A DNA stretch of 64,000 nucleotides from Candidatus Gordonibacter avicola (lineage in GTDB: Bacteria > Actinomycetota > Coriobacteriia > Coriobacteriales > Eggerthellaceae). The DNA is taken from positions 62,001 to 126,000 of the forward strand of contig DXGM01000013.1 of assembly GCA_019113915.1 (NCBI GenBank). Direction: 5' to 3'. This document shows positions 35,946 through 44,568 of this stretch, one piece after another; the first letter of the stretch is position 1; the number at the start of each line of letters is the position of its first letter. Below the pieces are notes generated by a model. The model searched no databases. It worked only from the letters and a program-made list of their open reading frames with translations, and was not told where the DNA came from. The translations under genes and the position numbers were made by a program.

Positions 35946-36051
35946 GGTTGACCGTAGGGCAAGGGCTCTGCCCTTGTCACCAACTACGTTTGACCTGGCA
36001 AGTTCGTTCTTGTTGAACGGCAAGGGTAGAACCCTTGCCCTACGGTCAACC
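35946..36051. repeat. Long inverted repeat between zinc-ribbon and MFS genes
   Basis: Arms of 31 bases (35946-35976 and 36021-36051; outer part GGTTGACCGTAGGGCAAGGG) pair with two mismatches around a 44-base centre. It could form a very stable hairpin in the transcript between the two minus-strand genes. Confidence 0.7.
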
Positions 36052-36150
36052 TGCAAAGAGCTTTTGTTGCGGCCTGTCGTCGGTCGTGTGGATGGGCTGC
36101 GGTGCGGTCGACCTCGCAGGCGTGGCGGGATCGGCCGCACCGCACGAGCG

Positions 36151-36369
36151 CTAGTTCTGCCCCGGAGCTTTCGGTGCTGCGGGTGCACCAGGGGCTGCAG
36201 GAGCGCCAGGAGCACCGGGCGCCGTGGGGGCACCGGGAGCGCCCGGTGCGCCGGACGTTGCGGGTAGCTCAGCGCCGCATTCGGGACACGTTGTCAGGTT
36301 CGGCTCGCAAGAGTGACCGCACGCGGGGCACTTCTTGTTGAGCTCGACAGCTGCTGGTCTGAAGCACAT
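36151..36369 (-). CDS. Small zinc-ribbon protein (MCFRP type) with GAP repeats
   Basis: A 72-residue protein starting MCFRPAAVEL, with two CxxC knuckles (CPACGHSC, CPECG) and a tail of PGAPGAP-type repeats ending PKAPGQ. It matches the copy at 56227 in length, knuckle spacing and ending. It is divergent from enzyme F and precedes an MFS gene. Function unknown; the collagen-like Gly-Ala-Pro tail is probably disordered. Confidence 0.78.
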   Translation of the reverse strand: MCFRPAAVELNKKCPACGHSCEPNLTTCPECGAELPATSGAPGAPGAPTAPGAPGAPAAPGAPAAPKAPGQN

Positions 36370-36461
36370 GGTCAAGCCTCTTTTCTGTTGGGGATTACTG
36401 GAGGGCCGGCGGGGGACCGACCTCACCAGCAGTATAGGAAACGCCTCCTTTCGCAGCCTAT

Positions 36462-36505
36462 GGAGGAACTTCCAAAACTCCCCTTGCTTTTTTGGAACTT
36501 CCTCC
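36462..36505. promoter_or_regulatory. Inverted repeat in the enzyme F / zinc-ribbon divergent promoter
   Basis: GGAGGAACTTCCAAAA at 36462-36477 pairs with TTTTGGAACTTCCTCC at 36490-36505 with one mismatch. Each arm contains the small palindrome GGAACTTCC. It lies between divergent start codons, so it is a good operator candidate. Confidence 0.6.
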
Positions 36506-36601
36506 GTATCGGCCACGGGAGCGCCGTCTCTAGAATGGGCGCTATTCGGCGAGCGGCTCGCGCTCAAAGATCCCAGAGGACGAGGTAAGAGAGGAATAGG
36601 T

Positions 36602-39001
36602 ATGGAGTACAACAACGAGTACAACCTTGACCTGTACCCAAAACAGCTGCACTGGAAGGAGGGCGACCTCACCGCCACGCGTACAACCATGTGGTCGGGC
36701 CCGGGTTGCCACGAGGGCTGCCAGGTCATCTTCTACACCGATGACGACGGCAAGCTGGTGAAGGTGGAAGGCGACCCGAACAGCCCGTTTAACCAGGGCC
36801 GTTTGTGCATGCGCTGCCTGGAGCTGCCGGAGCTCGTGAACCATGAGGAGCGCCTGCGCTACCCCATGAAGCGCGCCGGCGAGCGTGGCGAGGACAAGTG
36901 GGAGCGCATCAGCTGGGATGAGGCGTACGACATCATCGAGGAAAAGGTGCGCGCGTTCCAGGAAAAGGATGGCCCCGAGTCCATCATCTCCATGATTGGC
37001 ACCGGCCGTAACGTTTCCCAGGTCATCGCTCACAACCAGTACGCGAACTTCGGTGGCCCAGACCTCACGCTCTGCTTCCTCTCGGGCGACTCGTGCATGC
37101 TGCCTCGTACGGCGCTTTGCTACGTGGTCATGGGCAACCAGTGGGTGGCCGACATGAGCCAGTTCCGCCCCGACCGCTACGAGAACGACCCCGAGTGGCA
37201 GCTGCCTGAGTGCATCGTCATCTGGGGTACGAACCCGGTCGTGTGCAACTCCGACGCCTTCCTCGGTCACTGGATTGTGGAGTGCATGAAGCGCGGCAGC
37301 GAACTGGTGGCCGTCGATCCGCAGCTCACGTGGATTGCTTCAAAGGCGAAGTACTGGTTGCGTTTGCGTCCCGGCACTGATGCGGCGCTCGCGCTTGGCA
37401 TGATGAACGTCATCATCGGCGAGGACCTGGTCGACCACGAGTTCATCGATAAGTGGACGTACGGTTACGAAGCCCTGGCCGAGCGCGTCAAGGACTACCC
37501 GGTTGAGAAGGTGGCCGAGATCTGCTGGGTCGAGCCTGAGCTCATCGTGGAAGCCGCGCGCTTCTACGCGAAGGCACATCCGTCCACCATCCAGTGGGGC
37601 CTTGCCGTCGACATGTCGAAGATCGGCACACCCACGGCCCACGCCATCGCCTGCTTGGCGGGCATCACCGGCAACATTGACAATCCGGGCGGCAACATCC
37701 TCATTGACCAGGCGTGCGGCCTTGAGTTTGGCTACAACTCCGGCATCGAGTACCTGAAGGAGGGCATGGTTGAGAAGCGCCTCGGCAACTCCAAGTACAA
37801 CCTGAAGAAGTACGGCTTCACCGCGTCTTCCCAGTCCGACGCCATCCTCGTTGCCTGCGAGACGGGCCTCGACGAAAAGGGCGACCCGCGTCCGGTGAAC
37901 ATGCTGTGGATTCAGTCGTCCAACCCCATTACGAACATGGGCCAGGATGCTCCGCGCATCTACCGTGCCATGAAGAATGTGCCGTTCATCTGCGTGGTTG
38001 ACCTGTTCAAGACCCCGTTCATCGTGGCATGCGCCGACCTCGTGCTGCCCTGTGCCATGTCCAACGAGCGTGACTGCATCCGCGTGTGGTTCGACCCGGT
38101 ACGCTCGCTCACGAAGTGCTCCAGCTTCTACGAGGCCAAGGAAGACGAGCAGATTATGATCGACCTCGGTCATCGCCTGGCACCCGAGAGTTGGCCTGAG
38201 TGGGTTCAGGAGCCGCGCGACTACATGAACTGGCGTCTTCAGGTTGGCAACTGCGGCTTTACGATGGAAGAGCTCGAAGATAAGGGCGGCATGATCTACA
38301 ACGACTTCCGCTACTATAAATATGAAAAGGGCCTGCTGCGCCCCGACGGCCAGCCCGGCTTCATGACCCCCACCGGCCGCTACGAGTTCTACATCAGCCT
38401 GTTTGACAGCTGGGGAGTGGACGCGCTGCCCTTCTACGAAGAGCCGCCCACCTCACCGGTGTCCACGCCGGAACTCGCCGAAGAGTATCCGCTTGTGCTC
38501 ACCACCGGTAAGCGTTCCTTTGAGTTCTTCCACTCAGAGTGGCGCCAGGCAAACACCACCTCGCGTGAGCTGCACCCGGTTCCGTACTTTGACATTCATC
38601 CCGACACGGCCGCGAAGTATGGCATCCATGAGGGTGAGTGGGCCTGGATCGAAAACCAGATGGGCAAGTGCCGCCAGGTGGCGCGCTTCAACGACACGCT
38701 TGATGCGCGCGTGGTGTCCACCGAGCACGGCTGGTGGTTCCCGGAGCAGAAGGCCGCCGAGCCGAACCTGTTTGGCGTGTTTGACTGCAATCCGAACAAC
38801 CTCATTCCGATGTGCGAAAACGGCCCCTCTGGCTACGGTGCGCCCATCAAGTGTGGCATGGCGAAGGTGTATGCCTGCACGCCCGACAACATGAAGCCTG
38901 AAGATCAGCCCACCTACCAGGTGACGGCCACCAATGGCTACACGCATGGCCCGTCCCACAAAAGCGACGAGCCCAGCTTCTACGACTACCGCGCCGAATA
39001 G
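36602..39001 (+). CDS. Molybdoenzyme F: molybdopterin oxidoreductase catalytic subunit
   Basis: A 799-residue DMSO-reductase-family subunit. [4Fe-4S] ligands are C36, C40, C69 and C72 (GCHEGC, GRLCMRC); C165 in SGDSCMLPR is the probable Mo ligand. FHSEWRQ and EHGWWFPEQ motifs are present; no TAT signal. Shared stretches such as MKRGSEL and KAKYWL show that H (53763) is its closest relative here. The ATG at 36602 follows AGAGGAATAGG. It is strongly biased to G or C at third codon positions, more than C or H, as expected for a highly expressed or long-resident gene. Confidence 0.88.
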   Translation: MEYNNEYNLDLYPKQLHWKEGDLTATRTTMWSGPGCHEGCQVIFYTDDDGKLVKVEGDPNSPFNQGRLCMRCLELPELVNHEERLRYPMKRAGERGEDKWERISWDEAYDIIEEKVRAFQEKDGPESIISMIGTGRNVSQVIAHNQYANFGGPDLTLCFLSGDSCMLPRTALCYVVMGNQWVADMSQFRPDRYENDPEWQLPECIVIWGTNPVVCNSDAFLGHWIVECMKRGSELVAVDPQLTWIASKAKYWLRLRPGTDAALALGMMNVIIGEDLVDHEFIDKWTYGYEALAERVKDYPVEKVAEICWVEPELIVEAARFYAKAHPSTIQWGLAVDMSKIGTPTAHAIACLAGITGNIDNPGGNILIDQACGLEFGYNSGIEYLKEGMVEKRLGNSKYNLKKYGFTASSQSDAILVACETGLDEKGDPRPVNMLWIQSSNPITNMGQDAPRIYRAMKNVPFICVVDLFKTPFIVACADLVLPCAMSNERDCIRVWFDPVRSLTKCSSFYEAKEDEQIMIDLGHRLAPESWPEWVQEPRDYMNWRLQVGNCGFTMEELEDKGGMIYNDFRYYKYEKGLLRPDGQPGFMTPTGRYEFYISLFDSWGVDALPFYEEPPTSPVSTPELAEEYPLVLTTGKRSFEFFHSEWRQANTTSRELHPVPYFDIHPDTAAKYGIHEGEWAWIENQMGKCRQVARFNDTLDARVVSTEHGWWFPEQKAAEPNLFGVFDCNPNNLIPMCENGPSGYGAPIKCGMAKVYACTPDNMKPEDQPTYQVTATNGYTHGPSHKSDEPSFYDYRAE

Positions 39002-39013
39002 AAGGGGAGAACA

Positions 39014-39361
39014 ATGGCTGAAAAGGGACAATACGGTCTTTTGATCGACTACCAGTACTGCTCGGGCTGCCATGCATGTGAGGTAGCCTGCAAGAAAGAA
39101 CATGACCTGCCCAAGGGCGACTTCGGTATCAAGATTGTGCAAGATGGCCCACGTCAGTGCTCCGATGGCGTGTGGGAGTATGACTACCTGCCGGTACCGA
39201 CGCACCTGTGCGACCTCTGCGCCGACCGCGTGGCCGCAGGTAAGCTTCCCACCTGCGTGCATCACTGCCAGGCTGGTGTCATGGTGTATGGCGCGCTCGA
39301 CGAACTTGCCGCCAAGGCAAAGGCTGCTGCGAAGGACAAGATGGTGATCTTCGCGAAGTAG
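39014..39361 (+). CDS. 4Fe-4S dicluster ferredoxin subunit (partner of F)
   Basis: A 115-residue small subunit with CSGCHACEVAC, CDLC and CVHHC ligand sets for two [4Fe-4S] clusters. It starts 12 bases after the enzyme F stop with AGGGGAGAA as ribosome site. Confidence 0.92.
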   Translation: MAEKGQYGLLIDYQYCSGCHACEVACKKEHDLPKGDFGIKIVQDGPRQCSDGVWEYDYLPVPTHLCDLCADRVAAGKLPTCVHHCQAGVMVYGALDELAAKAKAAAKDKMVIFAK

Positions 39362-39375
39362 CGCCTCACGGGATG

Positions 39376-39407
39376 AGCCTGCCCTGCCGAGTGCGACGGG
39401 GCAGGCT
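39376..39407 (+). other. Hairpin after the F ferredoxin
   Basis: AGCCTGCCC and GGGCAGGCT form a perfect 9-bp stem with a 14-base loop, followed by TCCC rather than a T-run. Candidate weak terminator or processing site. Confidence 0.5.
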
Positions 39408-39541
39408 TCCCGCAGTGTCTCACCTGGTCGTATGCACGTGTGACCAGGCATCCCCGCAAGGTGTTTTCTGGCTGGCCCTCGAGGTCGGCTGGCCCTGTAT
39501 GCGGCGGATTCAGGGGGATTTAACATACAAGGAGGTTTCCT

Positions 39542-40810
39542 ATGCAAGAGGAAAAGCTCTATCCGTGGCGATGGGTCATCCTTATTGGTATGACCGTTTT
39601 GCTCATCAGTTTGCAATTCTCGTTTATCGTTCCCGGCGGCGCTGCCATCCTGGTCATGCAGGAGTATCAGTGCGAACCGATGATGTTTTCCATGATCATG
39701 TCTATCCCGTACTTCTCGGGTGTGCTGTTCTGCATGGCGGGTGGCGTGTTGGCGGACCGCCTTGGCTTGGGGAAGGTGTTCGCCGCGGCTTTCATCGTGT
39801 CGCTTTTAGGCGCGCTTGCCCGGTGCTTCTCGGGTGATTATTGGACACTGTTTATTTCCAGCTTCTTCATGGGTATGGGTGTGGCGGCCTTGAACGCGAA
39901 CTCCGCGAAGCTGCTGCGCCTGTGGTTCCCCGGTACGGCGAACTCGTTTGCCATGGGCGTGTACACGGCTGGCATGTCGGCCGGTGCTGCGTTGGCCATT
40001 TGGTACGGCTCGCGTGTGGCGGTCATTCAGGACGCGTGGTGGTTCAGCTTTGGCCTGATGGTAGTAGGGGTTATCGTGTGGTTTGCCGTGTATCGCAAGC
40101 ATCCTGATGGCGAGCATCGCTCTGTGGAGCCTGTCGGCCAGTACCTGCGTGTTGTGGTGAAGAACTGGCACGTGTGGGCGGTGGCTATCGTGGCGTTTTT
40201 GGTGTTCGGCATGACGAACGTGAACGGTTCGTACATGGTGGCGGCGGTGACCACCCTCATGGGCGACCCGAGCCTGACCAGCATTGCGGGCGACATGTCC
40301 ACCATCAACACGGTTATCGCGTGCGTGGCTTCCATGGCGCTGCCGGTGGTATTCGCGAAGCTGTTCAAGAATATGCGCGCGCCGTTCATCATTTGTCTGG
40401 TCGGTACTGCCCTCTGCTTCGGTGTGGTGTTCTTCCTGCCGTATGGCCCCATCACGTGGGCGGTGTTCTGCATCCAGCCCATTTTGATGGCGTCGGCCAT
40501 GCCGTTCACGAAGATGCTGCCCACGTTGCTGCCCAGCGTGAAGACCGAGCACTATGGCGTTGTCGGCGGTATCCAGGCGACGTTCCAGAACTTCGGTATG
40601 TTCCTCATTGCGTCGTACATCATTTCGCCCATCGCCATTGCGGCGACGGGCGCGGTGGATGGCGTGCCGTACTACCAAGGCGTGTACGTGGCGACGGCTG
40701 TGTTGTGCCTTGTTGCGGTGGCGTCGCTTTTTCTGTTCCCGAACGTACGCAGCTCGGTTGCCGGCAAGATTGCCGACGAGCAAGCGGCGGCGAAGAATGA
40801 CCAGGTTTAA
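39542..40810 (+). CDS. MFS transporter
   Basis: A 422-residue, twelve-helix carrier with the MFS loop GGVLADRLGLGKVF after helix two and a charged PDGEHRSVEP loop after helix six. The ATG follows AAGGAGGTTTCC, a perfect ribosome site. It follows the enzyme F pair on the same strand and precedes a zinc-ribbon gene, so it probably serves enzyme F. Substrate unknown. Confidence 0.9.
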   Translation: MQEEKLYPWRWVILIGMTVLLISLQFSFIVPGGAAILVMQEYQCEPMMFSMIMSIPYFSGVLFCMAGGVLADRLGLGKVFAAAFIVSLLGALARCFSGDYWTLFISSFFMGMGVAALNANSAKLLRLWFPGTANSFAMGVYTAGMSAGAALAIWYGSRVAVIQDAWWFSFGLMVVGVIVWFAVYRKHPDGEHRSVEPVGQYLRVVVKNWHVWAVAIVAFLVFGMTNVNGSYMVAAVTTLMGDPSLTSIAGDMSTINTVIACVASMALPVVFAKLFKNMRAPFIICLVGTALCFGVVFFLPYGPITWAVFCIQPILMASAMPFTKMLPTLLPSVKTEHYGVVGGIQATFQNFGMFLIASYIISPIAIAATGAVDGVPYYQGVYVATAVLCLVAVASLFLFPNVRSSVAGKIADEQAAAKNDQV

Positions 40811-40854
40811 GGCTAACTGCTGCGGAGAATGAATGTGTTCGCATAAAGTGAGAG

Positions 40855-40877
40855 GGGGCCGGACTTGTTCCGGCCTC
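40855..40877 (+). other. Hairpin before the zinc-ribbon gene
   Basis: GGCCGGA and TCCGGCC form a stem with a 5-base loop, extended by partly paired G and C runs, in the short space between MFS and zinc-ribbon genes. Confidence 0.5.
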
Positions 40878-40897
40878 CCGTGTGGAGAGGGACGTGT

Positions 40898-41107
40898 ATG
40901 GGCAACTGCCATTACTGCATGAACTGCGGTCGCTGCCGCGGCGAGAAACCAAAACCCATCCTCGTCCGCCGTTGCCCCACCTGCGGCCATATGAACGAAC
41001 CCGGATCAACCGCGTGCGCCGCATGCAGCGCGTCCCTCACGCTCCAATCCGGCACCACGAGCCTAACCCCCGGCGCGGCACTACCAAAGGCCGAGTCCGC
41101 TCAGTAA
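40898..41107 (+). CDS. Small Cys-rich zinc-ribbon protein
   Basis: A 69-residue protein starting MGNCHYCMNCGRCRG, then CPTCG and CAAC. The N-terminal CxxCxxCxxC belongs to the same type as 5831 and 18989 with two residues inserted before the first Cys. ATG after GGAGAGGGAC. Its stop overlaps the end of the convergent AAA ATPase gene by seven bases. Last gene of the enzyme F set. Confidence 0.75.
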   Translation: MGNCHYCMNCGRCRGEKPKPILVRRCPTCGHMNEPGSTACAACSASLTLQSGTTSLTPGAALPKAESAQ

Positions 41108-42231
41108 ACCTCCTGCTCAAGCTCTTGCCGGTTATGTTCCAAATAACGTGCCATATAAGGAATGGTAAAACTGACCTTCCCTCGATCAGCCGCTTCAATG
41201 ATGCCATCCTTGATAAGCTTCGCGCGCACGGGGCTGGCACCGTTAAGGCTCATGCCCAGGCGAGCTGCCACTTCGCTTGTTTCGCTTGCTTTTCCCTGAT
41301 CTTCGGCCATTGCGAGCAGATAGCGCATGGCTGAAGGCGATACATGGTGGACGGCGGGTTCAATAACCATGGCATCAAAGCGGGCAAGAGCCTCGGAGAT
41401 TCCCTTTTCGACATCGGCGGCCGACACCTCGCCTGCTTCGCGGCCAAGTCGTCTAAAGGCGACCTGCCAGGTTTGGTAGCCAACCAGCTGCACCATGAAG
41501 GGGTAGCCAGCGGATGCGTGTGCGAGTTCGTCCACAAGATCATCCTTGATAGTCATACGACCCAGGCGGCGCATAGTGTCGGCGAGCGAGAAAGCAACCT
41601 CGGAAATGGGGATGGCTTCAAGATTCACGGGAATAGCGCGCCTCAGGAAGGTGAGCGTGTTGCCATTCACCACCTCGCTTATCATGGACGGAAGCCCTGC
41701 GAACACGAAGGCGATATTCCTATCTTCGCTGATGATGTGCTGGACGGCGATGGCGAGGGCCTTCGTTTCCTCAAGCGAGGCATCCTGCACCTCATCAAGA
41801 GTGATGAGCAGGCCCTGGTTCTTCTCGGTCGCTTTTATCATAGCTTCACGCAGATCAAGGGAGGCCCGTTCAATTTCCAGGCTACCCAGGCTCACGCCGA
41901 AGGCGGTCGGTTGAATCTTCATGCTGGAGGCATGGCTTGTTCGCGAAAGCGCTTCCAGAATGCGGGCGGAGAAGCCGGGGCTTGCCGTTTCACTGACAAC
42001 GGTCCATTTCTTGGGTTCTACAAGCGCAATCCGCTTGAACTCACTGAGCATGACCGTTTTTCCCATGCCGCGCACACCTGAGACGCGCATTAAGCGCTCA
42101 GGCGCTCCCGGCCCGTTCGCAAGGCCGTCACGGAATTCCTCGATGACCTGGTCGCGTCCAATCAGCTCCGGCGGCATTTTCCCCGCGGTGGGTTTGAAAG
42201 GGTTTTGCAATGGTTGCTTGGTGGCGGACAT
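41101..42231 (-). CDS. AAA+ ATPase with C-terminal winged helix
   Basis: A 376-residue ATPase of the archaeal-ATPase/Orc1-like class. Walker A is GVRGMGKTV at about residues 52-60, Walker B is LLITLDEVQ, and a sensor region (FVFAGLPS) follows. The last 80 residues (SEVAARLGMSLNGASPVRAK) look like a winged helix. Similar stand-alone ATPases are found in mobile or defence contexts, but their function is mostly unknown. It is preceded by a striking run of six 10-base repeats, likely an operator. Confidence 0.8.
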   Translation of the reverse strand: MSATKQPLQNPFKPTAGKMPPELIGRDQVIEEFRDGLANGPGAPERLMRVSGVRGMGKTVMLSEFKRIALVEPKKWTVVSETASPGFSARILEALSRTSHASSMKIQPTAFGVSLGSLEIERASLDLREAMIKATEKNQGLLITLDEVQDASLEETKALAIAVQHIISEDRNIAFVFAGLPSMISEVVNGNTLTFLRRAIPVNLEAIPISEVAFSLADTMRRLGRMTIKDDLVDELAHASAGYPFMVQLVGYQTWQVAFRRLGREAGEVSAADVEKGISEALARFDAMVIEPAVHHVSPSAMRYLLAMAEDQGKASETSEVAARLGMSLNGASPVRAKLIKDGIIEAADRGKVSFTIPYMARYLEHNRQELEQEVY

Positions 42232-42320
42232 AGGCTCAGCCTTTCATCTCGCAAGAAAGTGAAGGCTCTTTGCGCGGCGCTCTCTTTGTGGCGAGTGCGA
42301 GCCTTCTCGGTGTCTTTCTA

Positions 42321-42380
42321 CCAATTTATATCACTTTATACTATTTTATACTAAAGTATAGCTCTTTATAACAAAGTATA
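42321..42380. repeat. Six tandem 10-base AT-rich units upstream of the ATPase gene
   Basis: The 60 bases split exactly into six 10-mers, each ending TATA: CCAATTTATA, TCACTTTATA, CTATTTTATA, CTAAAGTATA, GCTCTTTATA, ACAAAGTATA. The 10-base period matches one DNA turn, so a protein could bind along one face. It lies 90 bases upstream of the ATPase start. Confidence 0.75.
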
Positions 42381-42431
42381 GTGCTTCTCGCTGATTGCTA
42401 TAGGTTTGTCATTCGCAGGCGCGTCACACTG

Positions 42432-44144
42432 TTATCTCTGCTCTTCGTCCTCTTCTTCCTCACCCTTTGGCACCCCTACCAGCACTTTCTCTATGGAGTC
42501 TTGGCTGGTGTTGAGGAAGAAGGCTTTGAAGTCCATGAGCATGCGCTCGTGGGCGCCGGGCATGGAGAGGTCGAAGTCGAAGCGCTTTTGGATTTTCTCT
42601 ATGTGGTAGAGCACGGTGTTGCGGTGGAGGTGCAACTTCTGCGCCACCACGGTGGCGTTGCGGCCGCTGTGCAGGTAGTGCCAGAACAGCGCCAAATAGT
42701 TCGTGTTGTTGCGCACGTCTTCCGCGTGGATTTTCTCAACGACCGTATGGGTGAAACAGAAGCGCATGAAGCGCTCGTCTTTGTCCGAGGGGTCCACCAA
42801 AAAGTACATGAGGGCATCGCCAAAGAGGTACACGCCGCGGTCGGCATTCTCGTCGGCGGCGAACTGCAGCCGTATGGTCTGGCGCAGCCCAAGCGCAATC
42901 TTCGCCTGTCGGTATGCCAGGTCGAGGTTGGTAATGCCTTCGAAAATTTCCGATACCCCGCAGGCTATGTCGAAGGGCTCGGTCACCCGTTCTTCCAGTT
43001 CATCCATGGTGCGGCGGTGCGAAAGCAGGCTGTCGCTCGGTGGCGCGTAACACAGCGCCAGCACCTCGGAGCGAAAGGCGAAGCAGTGCACGTTGCCCTG
43101 GTTCAGGTGCGCAGCCGCCTTCACCACGCGCGCCGCCTTCTCGGGCTCGGCGCCCTCATCCACCTCCATGACTATCAGCTTGTACTGCGTGTCCCACCCC
43201 AGGGATGCCATCTCCAGTTGCGTGCGCACGTATTCGTCGGAGACGGGCGTGTGCTCCAGCAACTTCTCGAAGAAGAAGTAGTGGGGGATGTTGAGGCGCA
43301 CTTGGAGGCGCCATTGCCGCTCGCAAATGGGCATGACGTGGCGAAAGAGGAGGGAGAACAGGTCCTTAAGCCCCTCGGTGAGCGGCACCTCGTGGCAGGA
43401 CATGGACAGCGAGCCGAAGTACGTGTGGCTCAGGTAGAGCGGCCGCGAGAGGCGCGCGTAGGGTGTCACCTCGGAGGGTTCTTTGATGTAGAACGTTTTC
43501 TCGGGCAGGTGGAAGCGCTTCTCGGCGATCATCTGGGGCGAGAGGCAGCCGGTCTTCACCAGACGTCGGTGTAGGTCATCGGGTGGTTCTATGCCGGAAG
43601 TGCGCGCTATCACGTTAAAGTCGTTGTCGGTGACGAACATGAAATTCTTGATGATGGGCGCGCTGGCATCGAGCGCTTCGGCGAGTGTACCTTGGCGCGC
43701 CGCGATGCGATCGAGTTCGTTTTCCCACATCAGCAGCCGTAGAAAGTAGGTTTGCAGCAGGAAGATAAAGTAGGAAAAGCGGTTGGGTTGCCGAATGACC
43801 AGCAGACGTTCCGCCTTGTCGTGCAGCTCATCCGGGAAGGTTTCGCCTTCGTCTGCTAAGGCCAGCGCGAACGACGAAGGCCGGTCGCGCAGCGCCGCTT
43901 CCGCGTGGCTGAGGCGACACACGAACAGCACGTGGGCATCTTCGATGTCGTTCGGCATATCTGCGGCCACGTTATCGCGCGACAAGGCGGCGAACCAGCG
44001 AAACGTTCTGCGCGACCGCGTGGGGCGATGCACTATCTCGGCATCCGAGAGGAAATCCAGCAGCATGGACAGTGTCACGGAGGGCAAACTGCTCCCCGAG
44101 ACAGATGGAAGGAAGATATCGTCGCCAAAGTCATGCGATGTCAC
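42432..44144 (-). CDS. PucR-type transcriptional regulator
   Basis: A 570-residue soluble regulator. The C-terminal PucR HTH carries KLHLHRNTVLYHIEKIQKRF at about residues 510-530, then an unusual acidic tail (GEEEEDEEQ). The N-terminal 400 residues contain sensor and CdaR-like regions. The start is a GTG at 44144 after GAAGGGGG. It is divergent from the arsM-like operon, with a 424-base shared region holding a perfect 15-bp palindrome near the arsM-like start, and may regulate either that operon or the enzyme F set. Confidence 0.83.
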   Translation of the reverse strand: MTSHDFGDDIFLPSVSGSSLPSVTLSMLLDFLSDAEIVHRPTRSRRTFRWFAALSRDNVAADMPNDIEDAHVLFVCRLSHAEAALRDRPSSFALALADEGETFPDELHDKAERLLVIRQPNRFSYFIFLLQTYFLRLLMWENELDRIAARQGTLAEALDASAPIIKNFMFVTDNDFNVIARTSGIEPPDDLHRRLVKTGCLSPQMIAEKRFHLPEKTFYIKEPSEVTPYARLSRPLYLSHTYFGSLSMSCHEVPLTEGLKDLFSLLFRHVMPICERQWRLQVRLNIPHYFFFEKLLEHTPVSDEYVRTQLEMASLGWDTQYKLIVMEVDEGAEPEKAARVVKAAAHLNQGNVHCFAFRSEVLALCYAPPSDSLLSHRRTMDELEERVTEPFDIACGVSEIFEGITNLDLAYRQAKIALGLRQTIRLQFAADENADRGVYLFGDALMYFLVDPSDKDERFMRFCFTHTVVEKIHAEDVRNNTNYLALFWHYLHSGRNATVVAQKLHLHRNTVLYHIEKIQKRFDFDLSMPGAHERMLMDFKAFFLNTSQDSIEKVLVGVPKGEEEEDEEQR

Positions 44145-44347
44145 AGCGAACCCCCTTCAAATGTGACAAAAGACCGCCGAGAATATGTGTCGAGTAACAG
44201 TAGTATACCAGTGGCTTTTGCGGCCTCCCTAGCGAGGCGAGGCGGGTTCACGAAAAACGGATTGCGGAGAGCGCGGGTGAAACAAGCAGGTGCTGAAGGT
44301 TCTTACCCTACGGATAACCTGGTGGACTGCGGGATCTGATGCTTGAT

Positions 44348-44417
44348 GCCCTCGTCATAATGATAGGGAAGCGCAGCACATTTGGGCGTATTCGCTAACG
44401 CGAAGCGCGTCACACTT
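44348..44417 (-). repeat. Dispersed 70-base intergenic repeat, copy 2
   Basis: On the minus strand the 19-mer AAGTGTGACGCGCTTCGCG is identical to copy 1 at 33849, and CCCTATCATTATGACGAGGGC follows after the same 30-base distance. Confidence 0.7.
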
Positions 44418-44476
44418 TAATGTGCTGGACATCCTGCTCCCGCTTGCCCCCCCATTCCCTCATTTAGTCGTTCATA

Positions 44477-44522
44477 ACAACTATAAGACTTGCATTATTA
44501 CTAGACTAAGTCTTATAGTTGT
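44477..44522. promoter_or_regulatory. Perfect 15-bp inverted repeat upstream of the arsM-like operon
   Basis: ACAACTATAAGACTT at 44477-44491 and AAGTCTTATAGTTGT at 44508-44522, 16 bases apart, 46 bases before the start codon. An operator, for example for an ArsR-like repressor encoded elsewhere, or a leader hairpin. Confidence 0.65.
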
Positions 44523-44568
44523 ATAGGTCGCATAAAAGAATGCGGTGCGAACGAAAGGGAGGCTTGTC

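Larger units (their letters stand above)
44145..44568. other. Divergent intergenic region between PucR and arsM-like genes
   Basis: No gene is supported. The region holds the second copy of the 70-base dispersed repeat (44348-44417) and a perfect 15-bp inverted repeat (44477-44522) close to the arsM-like start. Promoters for both neighbours must lie here. Confidence 0.6.

Noticed and set aside
36335-36601. An 89-residue N-terminal extension of molybdoenzyme F
   Set aside because: It would be antisense to the zinc-ribbon start and run through the divergent promoter; the ATG at 36602 has a good ribosome site and aligns with H.
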